From: an uncultured Collinsella sp.
GTDB lineage: Bacteria; Actinomycetota; Coriobacteriia; Coriobacteriales; Coriobacteriaceae
Reading direction: 5' to 3'
NCBI GenBank assembly: GCA_900549745.1
Contig: URPJ01000003.1
Coordinates: forward strand, 62,001 to 126,000
Length of the DNA stretch: 64,000 nucleotides
Shown here: positions 26,877-35,717 of the stretch, piece by piece
How positions within the stretch are numbered: position 1 is the first letter of the stretch
How the letters are laid out: each line of letters opens with the position of its first letter
The notes under the pieces: generated by a model
Told to the model about the DNA's origin: nothing
Database searches by the model: none
What the model saw: the letters and a program-made list of their open reading frames with translations, nothing else
Translations under genes and position numbers: made by a program

Positions 26877-28103
26877 CTAGGCCTGGGCGGCAGCAGAGCT
26901 GGGGCCCTGGACCTTTGCCCACGTCTTGAGCGACAGCGTATCGATCTCGATAAAGCCGGCGCTGGCCTTCTCGTCAAACGTGGTGTCGCGGTCGTAGGTA
27001 GCCAGACCGTAGTCGTAGAGGCTGAAGGGGCTCTTGCGGCCGACGACATGGCAGTTGCCCTTAAAGAACTTCAGACGGACAGTGCCGGTCACGAACTTCT
27101 GGGTATCGGCCATAAAGGCATCGAGCGCGTTTTTGAGCGGGCTGTACCACTGGCCGTTGTACACGGCGGTGGCCCAATCCTGCTCGAGCTTGATCTTGGT
27201 CTTGAGCAGGTCGCCCTCGACGCAGATGTCCTCGAGCGCCTTGTGGGCGGTGATGAGCGTCAGGGCGCCGGGAACCTCGTAGCACTCGCGGCTCTTAAGA
27301 CCCACCAGGCGATCCTCGACCAGATCGAGACGGCCAAAGCCATTGTCGCCGGAGATCTTGTTGAGGGCGATGACGATCTCGGAGAGCTTCATCTTCTTGC
27401 CGTCTACGGCGACGGGCTTGCCGGCCTCAAACTCAATCTCGGTGTAAGTCGGGGTGTCAGGCGTGTCCTCGGGGTTCTTGGTCATAACCCAAGCGTCATC
27501 GAGCGGCTCATTCCAGGGGTCCTCCAGGTGACCGCACTCGATGGCGCGACCCCACAGGTTGTCGTCGATGGAGTAGGGGTTGTCGTTGGCACCCTCGGGA
27601 ACCGGCACGTTGTGAGCGTGGGCATAGGCGACCTCGTCGGGACGGCACTTCAGGTCCCACTCGCGAACCGGGGCGATAACCTTGAGCTCGGGGTCGAGGG
27701 CCTTGACGGCAGCCTCGAAGCGAACCTGGTCGTTACCCTTGCCGGTGCAGCCGTGGGCGACGTAGGTCGCGTCAAACTCGTGGGCGACCTCAACAAGCTT
27801 CTTGGCAAGCAGCGGACGGGAAAGAGCGGAGAGCAGCGGATACTTGTTCTCGTACATGGAGTTTGCGGCGATGGCCTTGGTCAGGAACTCATCGGAGAAC
27901 TCGTCGCGCAGGTCGAGCACCTGGCAATCGAGAACGCCCAAGTCGAGTGCCTTCTGCTTCTTGGCATCCAGTCCGGTCTCCTCCTGGCCCACGTTGCCGC
28001 AGACGCAAACGACATCGAGATTCTTCTCGTCCTGGAGCCACTTGACACATACGGATGTATCAAGACCACCGGAATATGCGAGAACGACTTTTTCCTTGCT
28101 CAT
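26877..28103 (-). CDS. argG: Argininosuccinate synthase
   Basis: 408 residues. Joins citrulline and aspartate using ATP. The ATP pyrophosphatase motif VVLAYSGGLDTSV is at the N-terminus, with VAHGCTGKGNDQVRFE and SRECYEVPGALTLI further on. ATG 28103 has GAAAGGAAA upstream. An Arg-rich leader peptide lies about 205 bp upstream on the same strand (28309-28383), suggesting attenuation by arginine supply. Confidence 0.95.
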   Translation of the reverse strand: MSKEKVVLAYSGGLDTSVCVKWLQDEKNLDVVCVCGNVGQEETGLDAKKQKALDLGVLDCQVLDLRDEFSDEFLTKAIAANSMYENKYPLLSALSRPLLAKKLVEVAHEFDATYVAHGCTGKGNDQVRFEAAVKALDPELKVIAPVREWDLKCRPDEVAYAHAHNVPVPEGANDNPYSIDDNLWGRAIECGHLEDPWNEPLDDAWVMTKNPEDTPDTPTYTEIEFEAGKPVAVDGKKMKLSEIVIALNKISGDNGFGRLDLVEDRLVGLKSRECYEVPGALTLITAHKALEDICVEGDLLKTKIKLEQDWATAVYNGQWYSPLKNALDAFMADTQKFVTGTVRLKFFKGNCHVVGRKSPFSLYDYGLATYDRDTTFDEKASAGFIEIDTLSLKTWAKVQGPSSAAAQA

Positions 28104-28160
28104 GGCTGTTTCCTTTCGCCCTTGGTAGCTAGTTAGAACATCGGTCAGTTGCAAGTCACC

Positions 28161-28278
28161 TTGAGGTCGAATACCGTGCAATATCAGGTTAAATAGCAAA
28201 AATCAGCACATACATGCCCTAGAAACATGCAGCAATGTCGTGCTAAAACCCAACGACCTCAAAATGACTCTGTTGAGG
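28161..28278 (-). promoter_or_regulatory. Candidate attenuator region of argG
   Basis: The mRNA segment TTGAGGTCG (28262-28254) can pair either with CCTCAA just before it (28278-28273) or with a perfect 9-base complement CGACCTCAA (28169-28161) near argG. The two pairings exclude each other, as in ribosome-controlled attenuators. Following the proximal hairpin is a short GTTGGGTTTTAG rather than a strong T run, so termination may be weak or Rho-dependent. Confidence 0.45.
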
Positions 28279-28308
28279 CAATTCGCCCCATGCGGACAGA
28301 GACGATTG

Positions 28309-28383
28309 TTATCGTCGTCGGGAAATTGCGCGCTGGCGTCGGAGGGCATTGTCTGCAGTGGTGATGATCTGTACGAACTGCAT
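28309..28383 (-). CDS. Arg-rich leader peptide of argG
   Basis: A 24-residue frame starting at ATG 28383 with the strong site AAAGGAGAGG upstream. Its last 11 residues are LRRQRAISRRR (six Arg), using CGA and CGC codons and ending in three consecutive CGA. A hairpin GACGAT-AACA-ATCGTC overlaps the Arg codons and stop. Position, ribosome site and Arg content fit a leader that senses charged tRNA-Arg, controlling argG. No peptide function beyond this is expected. Confidence 0.72.
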   Translation of the reverse strand: MQFVQIITTADNALRRQRAISRRR

Positions 28384-28658
28384 CTGCCTCTCCTTTCACG
28401 TATCGCCGGGCGCAATTCAAATATCGCAAACGGTACCTTTTCCTCGGTAAGCGGCTCTTTTGCCGTCGCCGTTTTCGATGTTCGCTATATTACGATAAAG
28501 TGCTCGCTGCACTATCGACAAATTCAAATTTCTGAAAAGTTTTTTCATTAGTTTGTGAATGGTGATGCAAAAACGCGCCAATCCTGCGAAAATACGCTCG
28601 ATTACATAGCAGAGGGTCATTACGCCCGAAACAATCTGGAAACGGAAAGGCGCATTTT
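28384..28658. promoter_or_regulatory. Divergent promoter region, argG leader and Cof-type phosphatase
   Basis: 275 bp, AT-rich near 28505-28565. Several ATTCA/TGAAT half-sites occur (ATTCAAATAT near 28416, ATTCAAATTT near 28523, TGAATGG near 28556), the kind of motif ArgR/AhrC binds as tandem palindromes, but no full ARG box is visible. Promoters for both flanking genes should be here. Confidence 0.35.
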
Positions 28659-29486
28659 ATGCAGACTTACGAATCAGACGCTAACATCGGCAACATTAAA
28701 CTCATCGCCGTCGACATGGACAAGACGCTGCTCACCGACGAGCGCGTGTTACCGCAGGGTCTTGATGAGCGCCTGGACAAGCTCGCCGACGCCGGCATCG
28801 TATTCTGCCCCGCCAGCGGACGTCCCGCCCCCAAGCTCGAGGAGATGTTCGAGGGCATCAAGAACCGCCTCGCCTTTTGTCCCGACAACGGAGCGTGCGT
28901 GATCTATCGCGGCAGCTATATCTATAAGAGCAATATCGACGTGGAGCTGTACCAGCAGGTCTTGAGCCGCGCCTCGGAGGATCCGCGCGCTGTCCCCGTC
29001 CTGTGCTGCTTCGACGAGTTCTACGTGCTCGCCCGCGACCATCAATACCACGACGAGATCAGCGTCTACTACAACACGATCAACTACGTCGACAGCTTTG
29101 AGGGCATTGATTTCGAGTCCAACAAGATCTCGGTCTTCTTCCCCGGCTACGACGCCGAGCCCGCGTTTCGCGAGACCTATAGCCCCGAGTTCTCGGACAA
29201 GCTCTACGTCACCAACGCCGGGCGCGAGTGGATTGACTTTATGAACCTGGGCGTCGACAAGGGCGCCGGCGTCGCGCACCTGTGCGACCACCTGGGCATT
29301 GATATCGCCGACGCCGCCGCCGTGGGCGATACCTACAACGACATCCCCATGCTCGAGCGCGTCGGTCACAGCTTTATCGTGGACAATGCCGAGGAGCACA
29401 TGAACGCGCACGCCAAATGGCGCATTCCGAGCAACAACGACGGGGGCGTACTGACGCTCATCGACGCCATCTTGGCGGCTCGTTAA
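28659..29486 (+). CDS. Cof-type HAD phosphatase
   Basis: 275 residues. HAD type IIB: motif I IAVDMDKTLLTDE, a large alpha/beta cap, then KGAGVAHLCDHLGI and motif IV AAVGDTYNDIPMLERVG. Members remove phosphate from sugar phosphates or cofactors such as FMN or PLP. ATG 28659 has GGAAAGG upstream. Substrate unknown. Confidence 0.9.
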   Translation: MQTYESDANIGNIKLIAVDMDKTLLTDERVLPQGLDERLDKLADAGIVFCPASGRPAPKLEEMFEGIKNRLAFCPDNGACVIYRGSYIYKSNIDVELYQQVLSRASEDPRAVPVLCCFDEFYVLARDHQYHDEISVYYNTINYVDSFEGIDFESNKISVFFPGYDAEPAFRETYSPEFSDKLYVTNAGREWIDFMNLGVDKGAGVAHLCDHLGIDIADAAAVGDTYNDIPMLERVGHSFIVDNAEEHMNAHAKWRIPSNNDGGVLTLIDAILAAR

Positions 29487-29496
29487 CGCGCCCGTC

Positions 29497-29626
29497 GGAC
29501 CTGGCCGGGCGAGGCGGGTAAGTTTTTCGTTCGGTCAGGTCCTGGGCTCGCTCGGAAAGCACATTAAGTGCTTTCCGGCTCGTGCGGAATCTACGAAAAA
29601 CTTACCCGCCTCGCCCGGCCAGGTCC
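29497..29626. repeat. Long intergenic hairpin with perfect 33-bp arms
   Basis: 29497-29529 and 29594-29626 are perfect inverted repeats of 33 bp (start GGACCTGGCCGGGCGAGGCG). The 64-nt loop holds a second perfect stem, CGGAAAGCAC-attaa-GTGCTTTCCG (29553-29577). Lies between convergent genes. Same overall plan as copies A-D (outer stem, internal loops, apical stem) but without the GAAAGAGGAG core. Confidence 0.85.
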
Positions 29627-29697
29627 TGCGGTGACTTGCTTGCCGCCTGGATGGCGTCTTGGCGCCTAGATACTTTGGCTGACTTTTTTGGAATGAA

Positions 29698-29735
29698 GGG
29701 GGCTCCTTGTTGGCAAGGAGCCCCCTTCTGCTTTT
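29698..29735. terminator. Terminator between the Cof phosphatase and polA
   Basis: Perfect 12-bp stem GGGGGCTCCTTG / CAAGGAGCCCCC with a 4-nt loop TTGG; followed on the plus strand by TTCTGCTTTT, on the minus strand by TTCATTCC. Placed to end polA and also transcripts from the left. Confidence 0.8.
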
Positions 29736-29762
29736 GGTTACTTTGGAATTGTGAGCGCTTCC

Positions 29763-32510
29763 CTATTTAGCGTCAGCCCAGGTTATGCCGGTGCTGGCTT
29801 CGGCGATCAACGGTACGCGGAGGTCTACTACGTGCTCCATGACGTCGCGGACCATGGCGGTGAGGCGCTCGACTTCGTCGACGGGGCACTCAAAGTCCAG
29901 TTCGTCGTGTACCTGTAAGATCATGTGGGCGGCAAAGCCCTCTTCTTCCAGGCGACGGCTAACGCGGGCCATCGCAATCTTGATGATGTCTGCTGCGGTT
30001 CCCTGCATGGGGTGGTTCATGGCCGTGCGCTCGCCAAAACCGCGGAGTTGCGGATTTTTAGCCTTGAGCTCCGGAATATGGCGACGGCGGCCGTACATGG
30101 TCTCGGCGTAGCCCGTCTGCTTGGCACGCGCCACCACGTTGTCGAGGAACGTACGCACGCCCGGATAGGCCTCGTAGTAGCGGTCGATCATGCCACGCGC
30201 CTCGGCCATCGAGATGTGCAGCGACTGCGAGAGACCGTAGGCCTGCTGACCGTACACGATGCCAAAGTTCACGGCCTTGGCGCGGCTGCGCAGGTCGGGC
30301 GTTACCTCGGACACGGGAACGCCAAACACGCGCGCGGCCGTCTCGGCGTGGAAGTCCTCGCCCTCGTTAAAGGCGCGCACCAGGTGCTCGTCGCCCGAAA
30401 GATGCGCGAGCAGGCGCAGCTCGATCTGCGAGTAGTCCACCGCCAAAAAGACGCTGCCCTCGCCCGCCGAGAACGCCGTCTTGACGGTACGCCCCAGCTC
30501 AGAGCGCGTCGGGATGTTCTGCAGGTTCGGGTCGCTCGAGGACAGACGCCCCGTTGCGGTAATGGTTTGGTTGTACGTGGTGTGCACGCGGCCGTCACCG
30601 CGGCGTAGCGGGCCCAACGTGTCCAGATAGGTTGACTTGATCTTGGACTTCTCGCGCCAGTCCAAGATCAAACGAACAATCTCGTGGTCGCGGGCAAGAT
30701 CACTCAGTACCTTGGCGTTGGTCGAATAGTAGCCGCGCTTGGTCTTTTTGAGACCCTTGGTCGGAAGGCCCATCACATCAAAGAGCACATGCGAGAGCTG
30801 CATGGGGCTGCCGATGTTAAAGGTCTCGTCACCGGCAAGGTCGCGAATGCTTCGCTCGACCTCGGTGATCTGGGCCGCCAGGCCCTCGGACAGGCTGCGC
30901 AGACGGTCGGGATCCACGAGCATGCCCGCGCGCTCCATCTTGGCAAGCACCGGCACAAGCGGCATCTCGATGCCGTCGAACACGTTGGCGGCGTTCTCGC
31001 GGGCCATGCGGTCGCGCAGCGGTGCGACCAGCGCCAGCGTTAAGGCCGCCGTGCGGGCGGCAGGAGCCGGAGCGTCCTCGCCGGCATCCTCTGCACCGCG
31101 CGCCGCAGGCAGCGCCATCTGCAGATAGGTATCGGCCAGATATGCCTCGTCGAACTCGGAGCGGTCGGAATCCAGCAGGTAGGCGGCAACCACGGTATCG
31201 AAGATGCGCGTGGAATCGGCAGCGAGCGGATCCATGAGCTCGGGCTCAGAAGAATCGATGGGCGAAAGCTCGTGCAACAGCGCCTTCATATCCGGGCTCG
31301 CCACGCGACCCTCCATAAACAGACGCGCGAGCACGCCGGCAATCACGCCGTGGACGAAGTTGAAGCCCTCGACCTCAGCCGCCGCACAGCTGTCGCCCTC
31401 CTCGAGCGCGAACAGGCCCTTGGACGTCGCCAACCACAGCGTGCGCGTCAGTCCAAAGAGCGCGCCCTCTTCCTTGTCATCGTCCACCACGGCGGCGACC
31501 CACTCGCCGGCATCAATCGCGCGGGAGACCTCAGCCGCAACGGCACCAAGCGCGTCAGCATCGCCGGCGGCTGCGCGAACCATCGCAGGTATCTCAAAAA
31601 CACTGGAGGCAGCAGCCCCGCCCTCGCCGCCGATCAGCGCCAAGAAACGGTTCTGCATGGCGGTGATACCAAGCGTACCCAGCGCCGCGGAAACCTCATC
31701 GGCAGAAAACGCCGGGAAGGACGTTTCGTCAAAGTCGAGCTCGACAGGCGCATCGGTGCGAATGGTTGCGACCTTGCGGCTCAGCAGCGCATCGTCGATG
31801 TGCGCACGCAGGTTCTCGCCCATCTTGCCCTTGACCTCGTCGGCATGCGCGATGACCTCGTCCAGGCTACCGTACTGCGCGATAAGCGCGCTCGCCTTTT
31901 TGGGGCCGATGCCCGGTACGCCGGGAATGTTGTCCGACGTATCGCCCTTCAGACCGTAAAAATCGGGCACGAGCGCCGGTGTAATGCCGTGATACAGGTC
32001 GTCCACGCTCTCGGGCGTCATGATCGCCACGTCGGACAGGCCCTTGCGGGTCGAGACCACGTTGACGTGCTCGGTCACGAGTTGATACATGTCGCGGTCG
32101 CCGGTCACCAGTAGCATGTCGCAGCCGGCCTCTTCACCCAGGCGCGCCATGGTTCCCAGGATGTCATCGCCTTCCCAGCCCTCGGACTGCAGAATCGGCA
32201 CGTTGAGCGCGGCGAGCAGCTCCTTAATCATAGGGAACTGCGCATGCAGATCGGGGTCCATGGGCGGGCGTTGCGCCTTATACTGCGGCAGCATCTCCAT
32301 GCGCACGCGCGGTTTACCCTTGTCAAACGCCACGACGACGCCGTCGGGGTTAAAGGCATCGATCATCTTGAGAAACATGTTCAGAAAGCCAAAGATCGCG
32401 TTGGTGGGGCGACCGTCCGGCGCGTTCATGGTCGGCGGCACGGCGTGGAAGGCGCGATGCATGAGCGAGTTGCCGTCGATAACGGCAAAGGTGCGGCGCT
32501 TGTCAGACAT
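29763..32510 (-). CDS. polA: DNA polymerase I
   Basis: 915 residues. N-terminal 5'-3' exonuclease domain (FAVIDGNSLMHRAFHA, GDRDMYQL, GLKGDTSDNIPGVPGIGPK), a middle domain at about 310-540 where I see no DxE proofreading motif, and a complete polymerase domain: motif A LAVDYSQIELRLLAHLSGDE, motif B RAKAVNFGIVYGQQAYGL, motif C LQVHDELDFE. So it repairs and processes Okazaki fragments but probably does not proofread. ATG 32510 has GAGG eight bases upstream; 13 further residues upstream are possible but unlikely. Confidence 0.94.
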   Translation of the reverse strand: MSDKRRTFAVIDGNSLMHRAFHAVPPTMNAPDGRPTNAIFGFLNMFLKMIDAFNPDGVVVAFDKGKPRVRMEMLPQYKAQRPPMDPDLHAQFPMIKELLAALNVPILQSEGWEGDDILGTMARLGEEAGCDMLLVTGDRDMYQLVTEHVNVVSTRKGLSDVAIMTPESVDDLYHGITPALVPDFYGLKGDTSDNIPGVPGIGPKKASALIAQYGSLDEVIAHADEVKGKMGENLRAHIDDALLSRKVATIRTDAPVELDFDETSFPAFSADEVSAALGTLGITAMQNRFLALIGGEGGAAASSVFEIPAMVRAAAGDADALGAVAAEVSRAIDAGEWVAAVVDDDKEEGALFGLTRTLWLATSKGLFALEEGDSCAAAEVEGFNFVHGVIAGVLARLFMEGRVASPDMKALLHELSPIDSSEPELMDPLAADSTRIFDTVVAAYLLDSDRSEFDEAYLADTYLQMALPAARGAEDAGEDAPAPAARTAALTLALVAPLRDRMARENAANVFDGIEMPLVPVLAKMERAGMLVDPDRLRSLSEGLAAQITEVERSIRDLAGDETFNIGSPMQLSHVLFDVMGLPTKGLKKTKRGYYSTNAKVLSDLARDHEIVRLILDWREKSKIKSTYLDTLGPLRRGDGRVHTTYNQTITATGRLSSSDPNLQNIPTRSELGRTVKTAFSAGEGSVFLAVDYSQIELRLLAHLSGDEHLVRAFNEGEDFHAETAARVFGVPVSEVTPDLRSRAKAVNFGIVYGQQAYGLSQSLHISMAEARGMIDRYYEAYPGVRTFLDNVVARAKQTGYAETMYGRRRHIPELKAKNPQLRGFGERTAMNHPMQGTAADIIKIAMARVSRRLEEEGFAAHMILQVHDELDFECPVDEVERLTAMVRDVMEHVVDLRVPLIAEASTGITWADAK

Positions 32511-32676
32511 ATTGAATACCTCGCTTTGGGCTGGGCACGGTTTGCTCACTCCAGTTTACACGCTCCCCGCCCCGCGGCCACCTCACATCAAGCTCCCCCG
32601 CCACCGTGAGCCCGCGCGTGATACGATGGCTCACGGTACATCAACCAGCACGATCGATCCGAAAGGAGCCTGCGTC

Positions 32677-34074
32677 ATGGAGCGTCCCTGCGCATGGAAA
32701 AAGTACACGCCACAGCAAATCGAGGAGCTCGAGGAGCTTTGCCGCGGCTATAAGCAGTTTTTGAGTGAGAACAAGACCGAGCGCCTGTGCGTCAAGGCCG
32801 GCATCAAGATGGCCGAGGAGGCGGGATACGTCGACCTGGAGACCGTAATCGCCGCAGGCCGCGAGCTTAAGGCAGGCGACAAGGTGTATGCCGCTAACCA
32901 CGGCAAGGACCTTATGCTCGTCAATCTGGGCACCGCCCCGCTCGAGCAGGGCTTTAACATCCTGGGCGCGCACGTGGACTCGCCGCGCCTGGACCTTAAG
33001 CAGAACCCCGCCTTCGAGGCCGGCGACATGGCTTATCTCGACACGCACTACTACGGCGGCGTCAAGAGCTACCACTGGGTAGCCTCCCCGCTCGCACTCG
33101 TGGGCGTCATCTGCAAAAAGGACGGTACCACCGTCGACATCAATATCGGCGACAAGGCGGACGATCCGGTCTTTACCATCTCCGACCTGCTGATCCATCT
33201 CTCGAGCGAGCAGATGTCCAAGCCCGCCAAGGACGCCGTCGACGCCGAGATCCTCGACGTGATCGTGGGCGGCCGTCCCGTCAAGTTCGATGAGGACGAC
33301 AAGGACGCCCCCAAGGAGCCCGTCAAGCAGATGTTCCTGGATATCCTCAAGGAGCAGTACGACGTCGAGGAGGAGGACTTCCTCTCCGCCGAGATCGAGG
33401 TCGTGCCCGCCGGCCCCGCCCGCGACATGGGCCTCGACCGCTCCATGATTCTGGGCTATGGCCATGACGACCGCGTCTGTGCCTACCCCTCCATGCTCGC
33501 CCAGATCAACGTCACCAACGTGGAGCGCACGAGCATCACGCTCATCGTCGACAAGGAGGAGATCGGTTCCGTGGGTGCCACCGGCATGACGAGTCGCTTC
33601 TTCGAGAACACCGTCGCCGAGATCATGATGCTCGCCGGCGAGGACAGCCCGCTGGCTCTGCGCCGCGCGCTCGCCCGCAGCCGTATGCTCTCCTCCGACG
33701 TGTCCGCCGGCTTCGACCCGGGCTATGCCGGCAAGTTCGAGACCAAGAACGCCGCCTTCATGGGTCGCGGCCTGTGCTTTAACAAGTACACGGGCAGCCG
33801 CGGCAAGGGCGGTTCCAACGACGCCGACGCCGAGTATGTGGCCCTCGTCCGCGACATCATGGACGAGGCCGGCGTGGACTTCCAGACCTGCGAGCTCGGC
33901 CGCGTCAACGCTGGTGGCGGCGGCACCATCGCCTACATCATGGCCAAGTACGGCATGAACGTCATCGACTCCGGCGTTGCCGTCCTGTCCATGCACGCCC
34001 TGTGGGAGGTCGCCAACAAGGCCGACATCTACGAGGCATATCGCGGTTACAAGGCCTTCATCGAGCGAGCCTAA
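32677..34074 (+). CDS. M18-family aspartyl-type aminopeptidase
   Basis: 465 residues. Zinc aminopeptidase that trims acidic or hydrophobic N-terminal residues. Metal ligands fall in GAHVDSPRLDLKQNP, IVDKEEIGSVGATGM and SMHALWEVANKAD. ATG 32677 has GAAAGGAG upstream; longer frames upstream overlap the polA promoter. Clostridial and Thermotoga relatives share the length. Confidence 0.91.
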   Translation: MERPCAWKKYTPQQIEELEELCRGYKQFLSENKTERLCVKAGIKMAEEAGYVDLETVIAAGRELKAGDKVYAANHGKDLMLVNLGTAPLEQGFNILGAHVDSPRLDLKQNPAFEAGDMAYLDTHYYGGVKSYHWVASPLALVGVICKKDGTTVDINIGDKADDPVFTISDLLIHLSSEQMSKPAKDAVDAEILDVIVGGRPVKFDEDDKDAPKEPVKQMFLDILKEQYDVEEEDFLSAEIEVVPAGPARDMGLDRSMILGYGHDDRVCAYPSMLAQINVTNVERTSITLIVDKEEIGSVGATGMTSRFFENTVAEIMMLAGEDSPLALRRALARSRMLSSDVSAGFDPGYAGKFETKNAAFMGRGLCFNKYTGSRGKGGSNDADAEYVALVRDIMDEAGVDFQTCELGRVNAGGGGTIAYIMAKYGMNVIDSGVAVLSMHALWEVANKADIYEAYRGYKAFIERA

Positions 34075-34086
34075 CCAACCCTTCAT

Positions 34087-34160
34087 CAGTTGCGGTGAAA
34101 TACGGACTAAACTGGCCCATAAACAGCCAAAACAGACCGTATTCCACCGCAACTTTTTTG
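34087..34160 (+). terminator. Terminator after the aminopeptidase
   Basis: Arms AGTTGCGGTGAAATACGG and CCGTATTCCACCGCAACT pair over 18 bp with one mismatch across a 33-nt loop, followed by TTTTTTGG. Distinctly longer loop than typical terminators. Confidence 0.82.
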
Positions 34161-34174
34161 GCAGAGGAGAGTCC

Positions 34175-34984
34175 ATGCTGCAGGTCATCATTTCGCCCGC
34201 CAAGCAGATGCGCGCGGCCCAAGATGCTTTTGAAGTCCTGGGCATCCCACCCTTTGTGCGCGAGACGGCTCGCCTCCACCGCGCACTGCTAGATATCGAG
34301 CGGAATGAAGGCAGCGGCGGCCTGCAGGCGCTGTGGAACGTGAGTGACAAACTGCTGGGGCCTTGCCTCAACACCCTGCATGAGTTCGGGCCCATCCTGA
34401 AAAGCGGCGATCTCGACAATCCCGCACTCGCTCGCCACCTCTCCCCTGCCGTCATGTCCTATCACGGCATTCAATACCAGAGCATGGCACCCGAGGTGAT
34501 GGATTCCGCGCAGCTCGCATGGCTGCAAGACCATCTGTGGATCCTCTCCGGCCTCTACGGGTGCGTTCGTCCCTTTCATGCCGTCGAACCGTATCGGCTG
34601 GAGATGGGCGCGAAGCTTGTCGTCGACGGTGCCCGAGACCTCTACGCATTTTGGAGCGATAAGCTCGCGCGGGCTATCGCCCCGGCAGGTTCAAACACCA
34701 CGATCGTCAACCTCGCCAGCGTAGAGTATGCCAAAGCCGTTCTGCCCCACCTCGCGGGCGACGCCACAGCCGTCACGTGCCTCTTTGGCGAGGGTATCCG
34801 CAACGGGAAGCCCATCCAACGGTCGACCGCCAGCAAAAAGGCGCGCGGCTCCATGGTGCGGTGGATGGCAGAAAACAAGCTCGAGGATGTAAGCGGGCTC
34901 ACCGCGTTCGACGTTGGCTATCGTCACCTTCCCGAGCTTTCAGATAAAAACACTTTGGTCTTCCTGAACGAACGGGCCTTGTAG
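34175..34984 (+). CDS. yaaA: Peroxide stress protein YaaA
   Basis: 269 residues. Family linked to lowering free iron during peroxide stress. Typical segments: VIISPAKQM at the start, QPVMSYHGIQYQ-like AVMSYHGIQYQSMAP, LSGLYGCVRPFHAVEPYRLEMG and VNLASVEYAKAV. ATG 34175 has AGAGGAGA upstream. Confidence 0.92.
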   Translation: MLQVIISPAKQMRAAQDAFEVLGIPPFVRETARLHRALLDIERNEGSGGLQALWNVSDKLLGPCLNTLHEFGPILKSGDLDNPALARHLSPAVMSYHGIQYQSMAPEVMDSAQLAWLQDHLWILSGLYGCVRPFHAVEPYRLEMGAKLVVDGARDLYAFWSDKLARAIAPAGSNTTIVNLASVEYAKAVLPHLAGDATAVTCLFGEGIRNGKPIQRSTASKKARGSMVRWMAENKLEDVSGLTAFDVGYRHLPELSDKNTLVFLNERAL

Positions 34985-35024
34985 GACCACCGCTACTCTT
35001 GAATGTACTGCCTAGGCACGACGT

Positions 35025-35546
35025 CTATTCCGCCAAGCCGTCGGCTTTGGCAATTTCATTTGTCGTGCCGTCCTGATAGGTAATCTTGACATGCTCAACC
35101 TCGGACACCTTGACGCCCGACGGAGGCTCCAGACGCCATTCCGTCAGGGCGATATCCATGGTCGTGGGCACATCTCCTTGATCTTTGAGCTTCACCGTCA
35201 GCGTTTTGAGCGCCGCGTCAAACGTCACGCGTTCGATTTCTTCGCCTGGAATGGACCCACCACTCAGCTGCAACTGCACAAACTCATCGCGCGGGTACCA
35301 ATAATCGCCCGGAATGGCGAGCGTATTGGCATTACCGCCAGTACTCCTCACCGCCATAATCGGTAGGCTATCATCGGCCTCAAACTCCCAGGCAGCGCCG
35401 CCGCGACCGCCAAACGTCCAAATACAAAAGGCAATCACCAGCACGGCAAGCACCGCAAAGCCAATCGCGACCAACCCATGGTGCGCACGGCCCTCCTCGG
35501 CCGATATGTCCCATTGCGTCTCTCGATATAGATGCTTGTCTTCCAT
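35025..35546 (-). CDS. Hypothetical membrane-anchored protein
   Basis: 173 residues. A charged N-terminus, one transmembrane helix (LVAIGFAVLAVLVIAFCIWTF, about residues 25-45) and about 125 outside residues rich in beta-type sequence (LTVKLKDQGDVPTTMDIALT). No known domain recognised. ATG 35546 has GGGGAGG upstream; the long open frame beyond it is antisense to thiC. Divergent from the thiC riboswitch. Confidence 0.75.
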   Translation of the reverse strand: MEDKHLYRETQWDISAEEGRAHHGLVAIGFAVLAVLVIAFCIWTFGGRGGAAWEFEADDSLPIMAVRSTGGNANTLAIPGDYWYPRDEFVQLQLSGGSIPGEEIERVTFDAALKTLTVKLKDQGDVPTTMDIALTEWRLEPPSGVKVSEVEHVKITYQDGTTNEIAKADGLAE

Positions 35547-35617
35547 GTACGCCTCCCCACAGGCACGTTCGTTAGGCCAATCGTACCCATTCAGGCTATA
35601 CTTGAGCCCACTACATA

Positions 35618-35710
35618 AACGGGGAGCTTGCAGGACAGGACGGCAGGCTGAGATTGGGCGCGCCCGCCCTGACCCGCAAACCTGATATGGGTAATGCCAA
35701 CGAAGGGAGC
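35618..35710 (+). promoter_or_regulatory. TPP riboswitch (THI box) upstream of thiC
   Basis: Contains the conserved pieces in order: ACGGGGAGCTTGC, GGCTGAGATTGGGCG, CGCCCTGACCCG, ACCTGATATGGGTAATGCC and CGAAGGGAG. Thiamine pyrophosphate binding should fold the RNA and hide the ribosome site, since AAGGGAG of the last helix is the thiC Shine-Dalgarno sequence eight bases from the ATG. This points to control of translation start rather than a terminator. Confidence 0.95.
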
Positions 35711-35717
35711 CGTGCCA

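Noticed and set aside
32641..34455. Large minus-strand frame of 604 codons over the aminopeptidase and yaaA
   Set aside because: Antisense shadow in a high-GC region; both plus-strand genes have conserved motifs.
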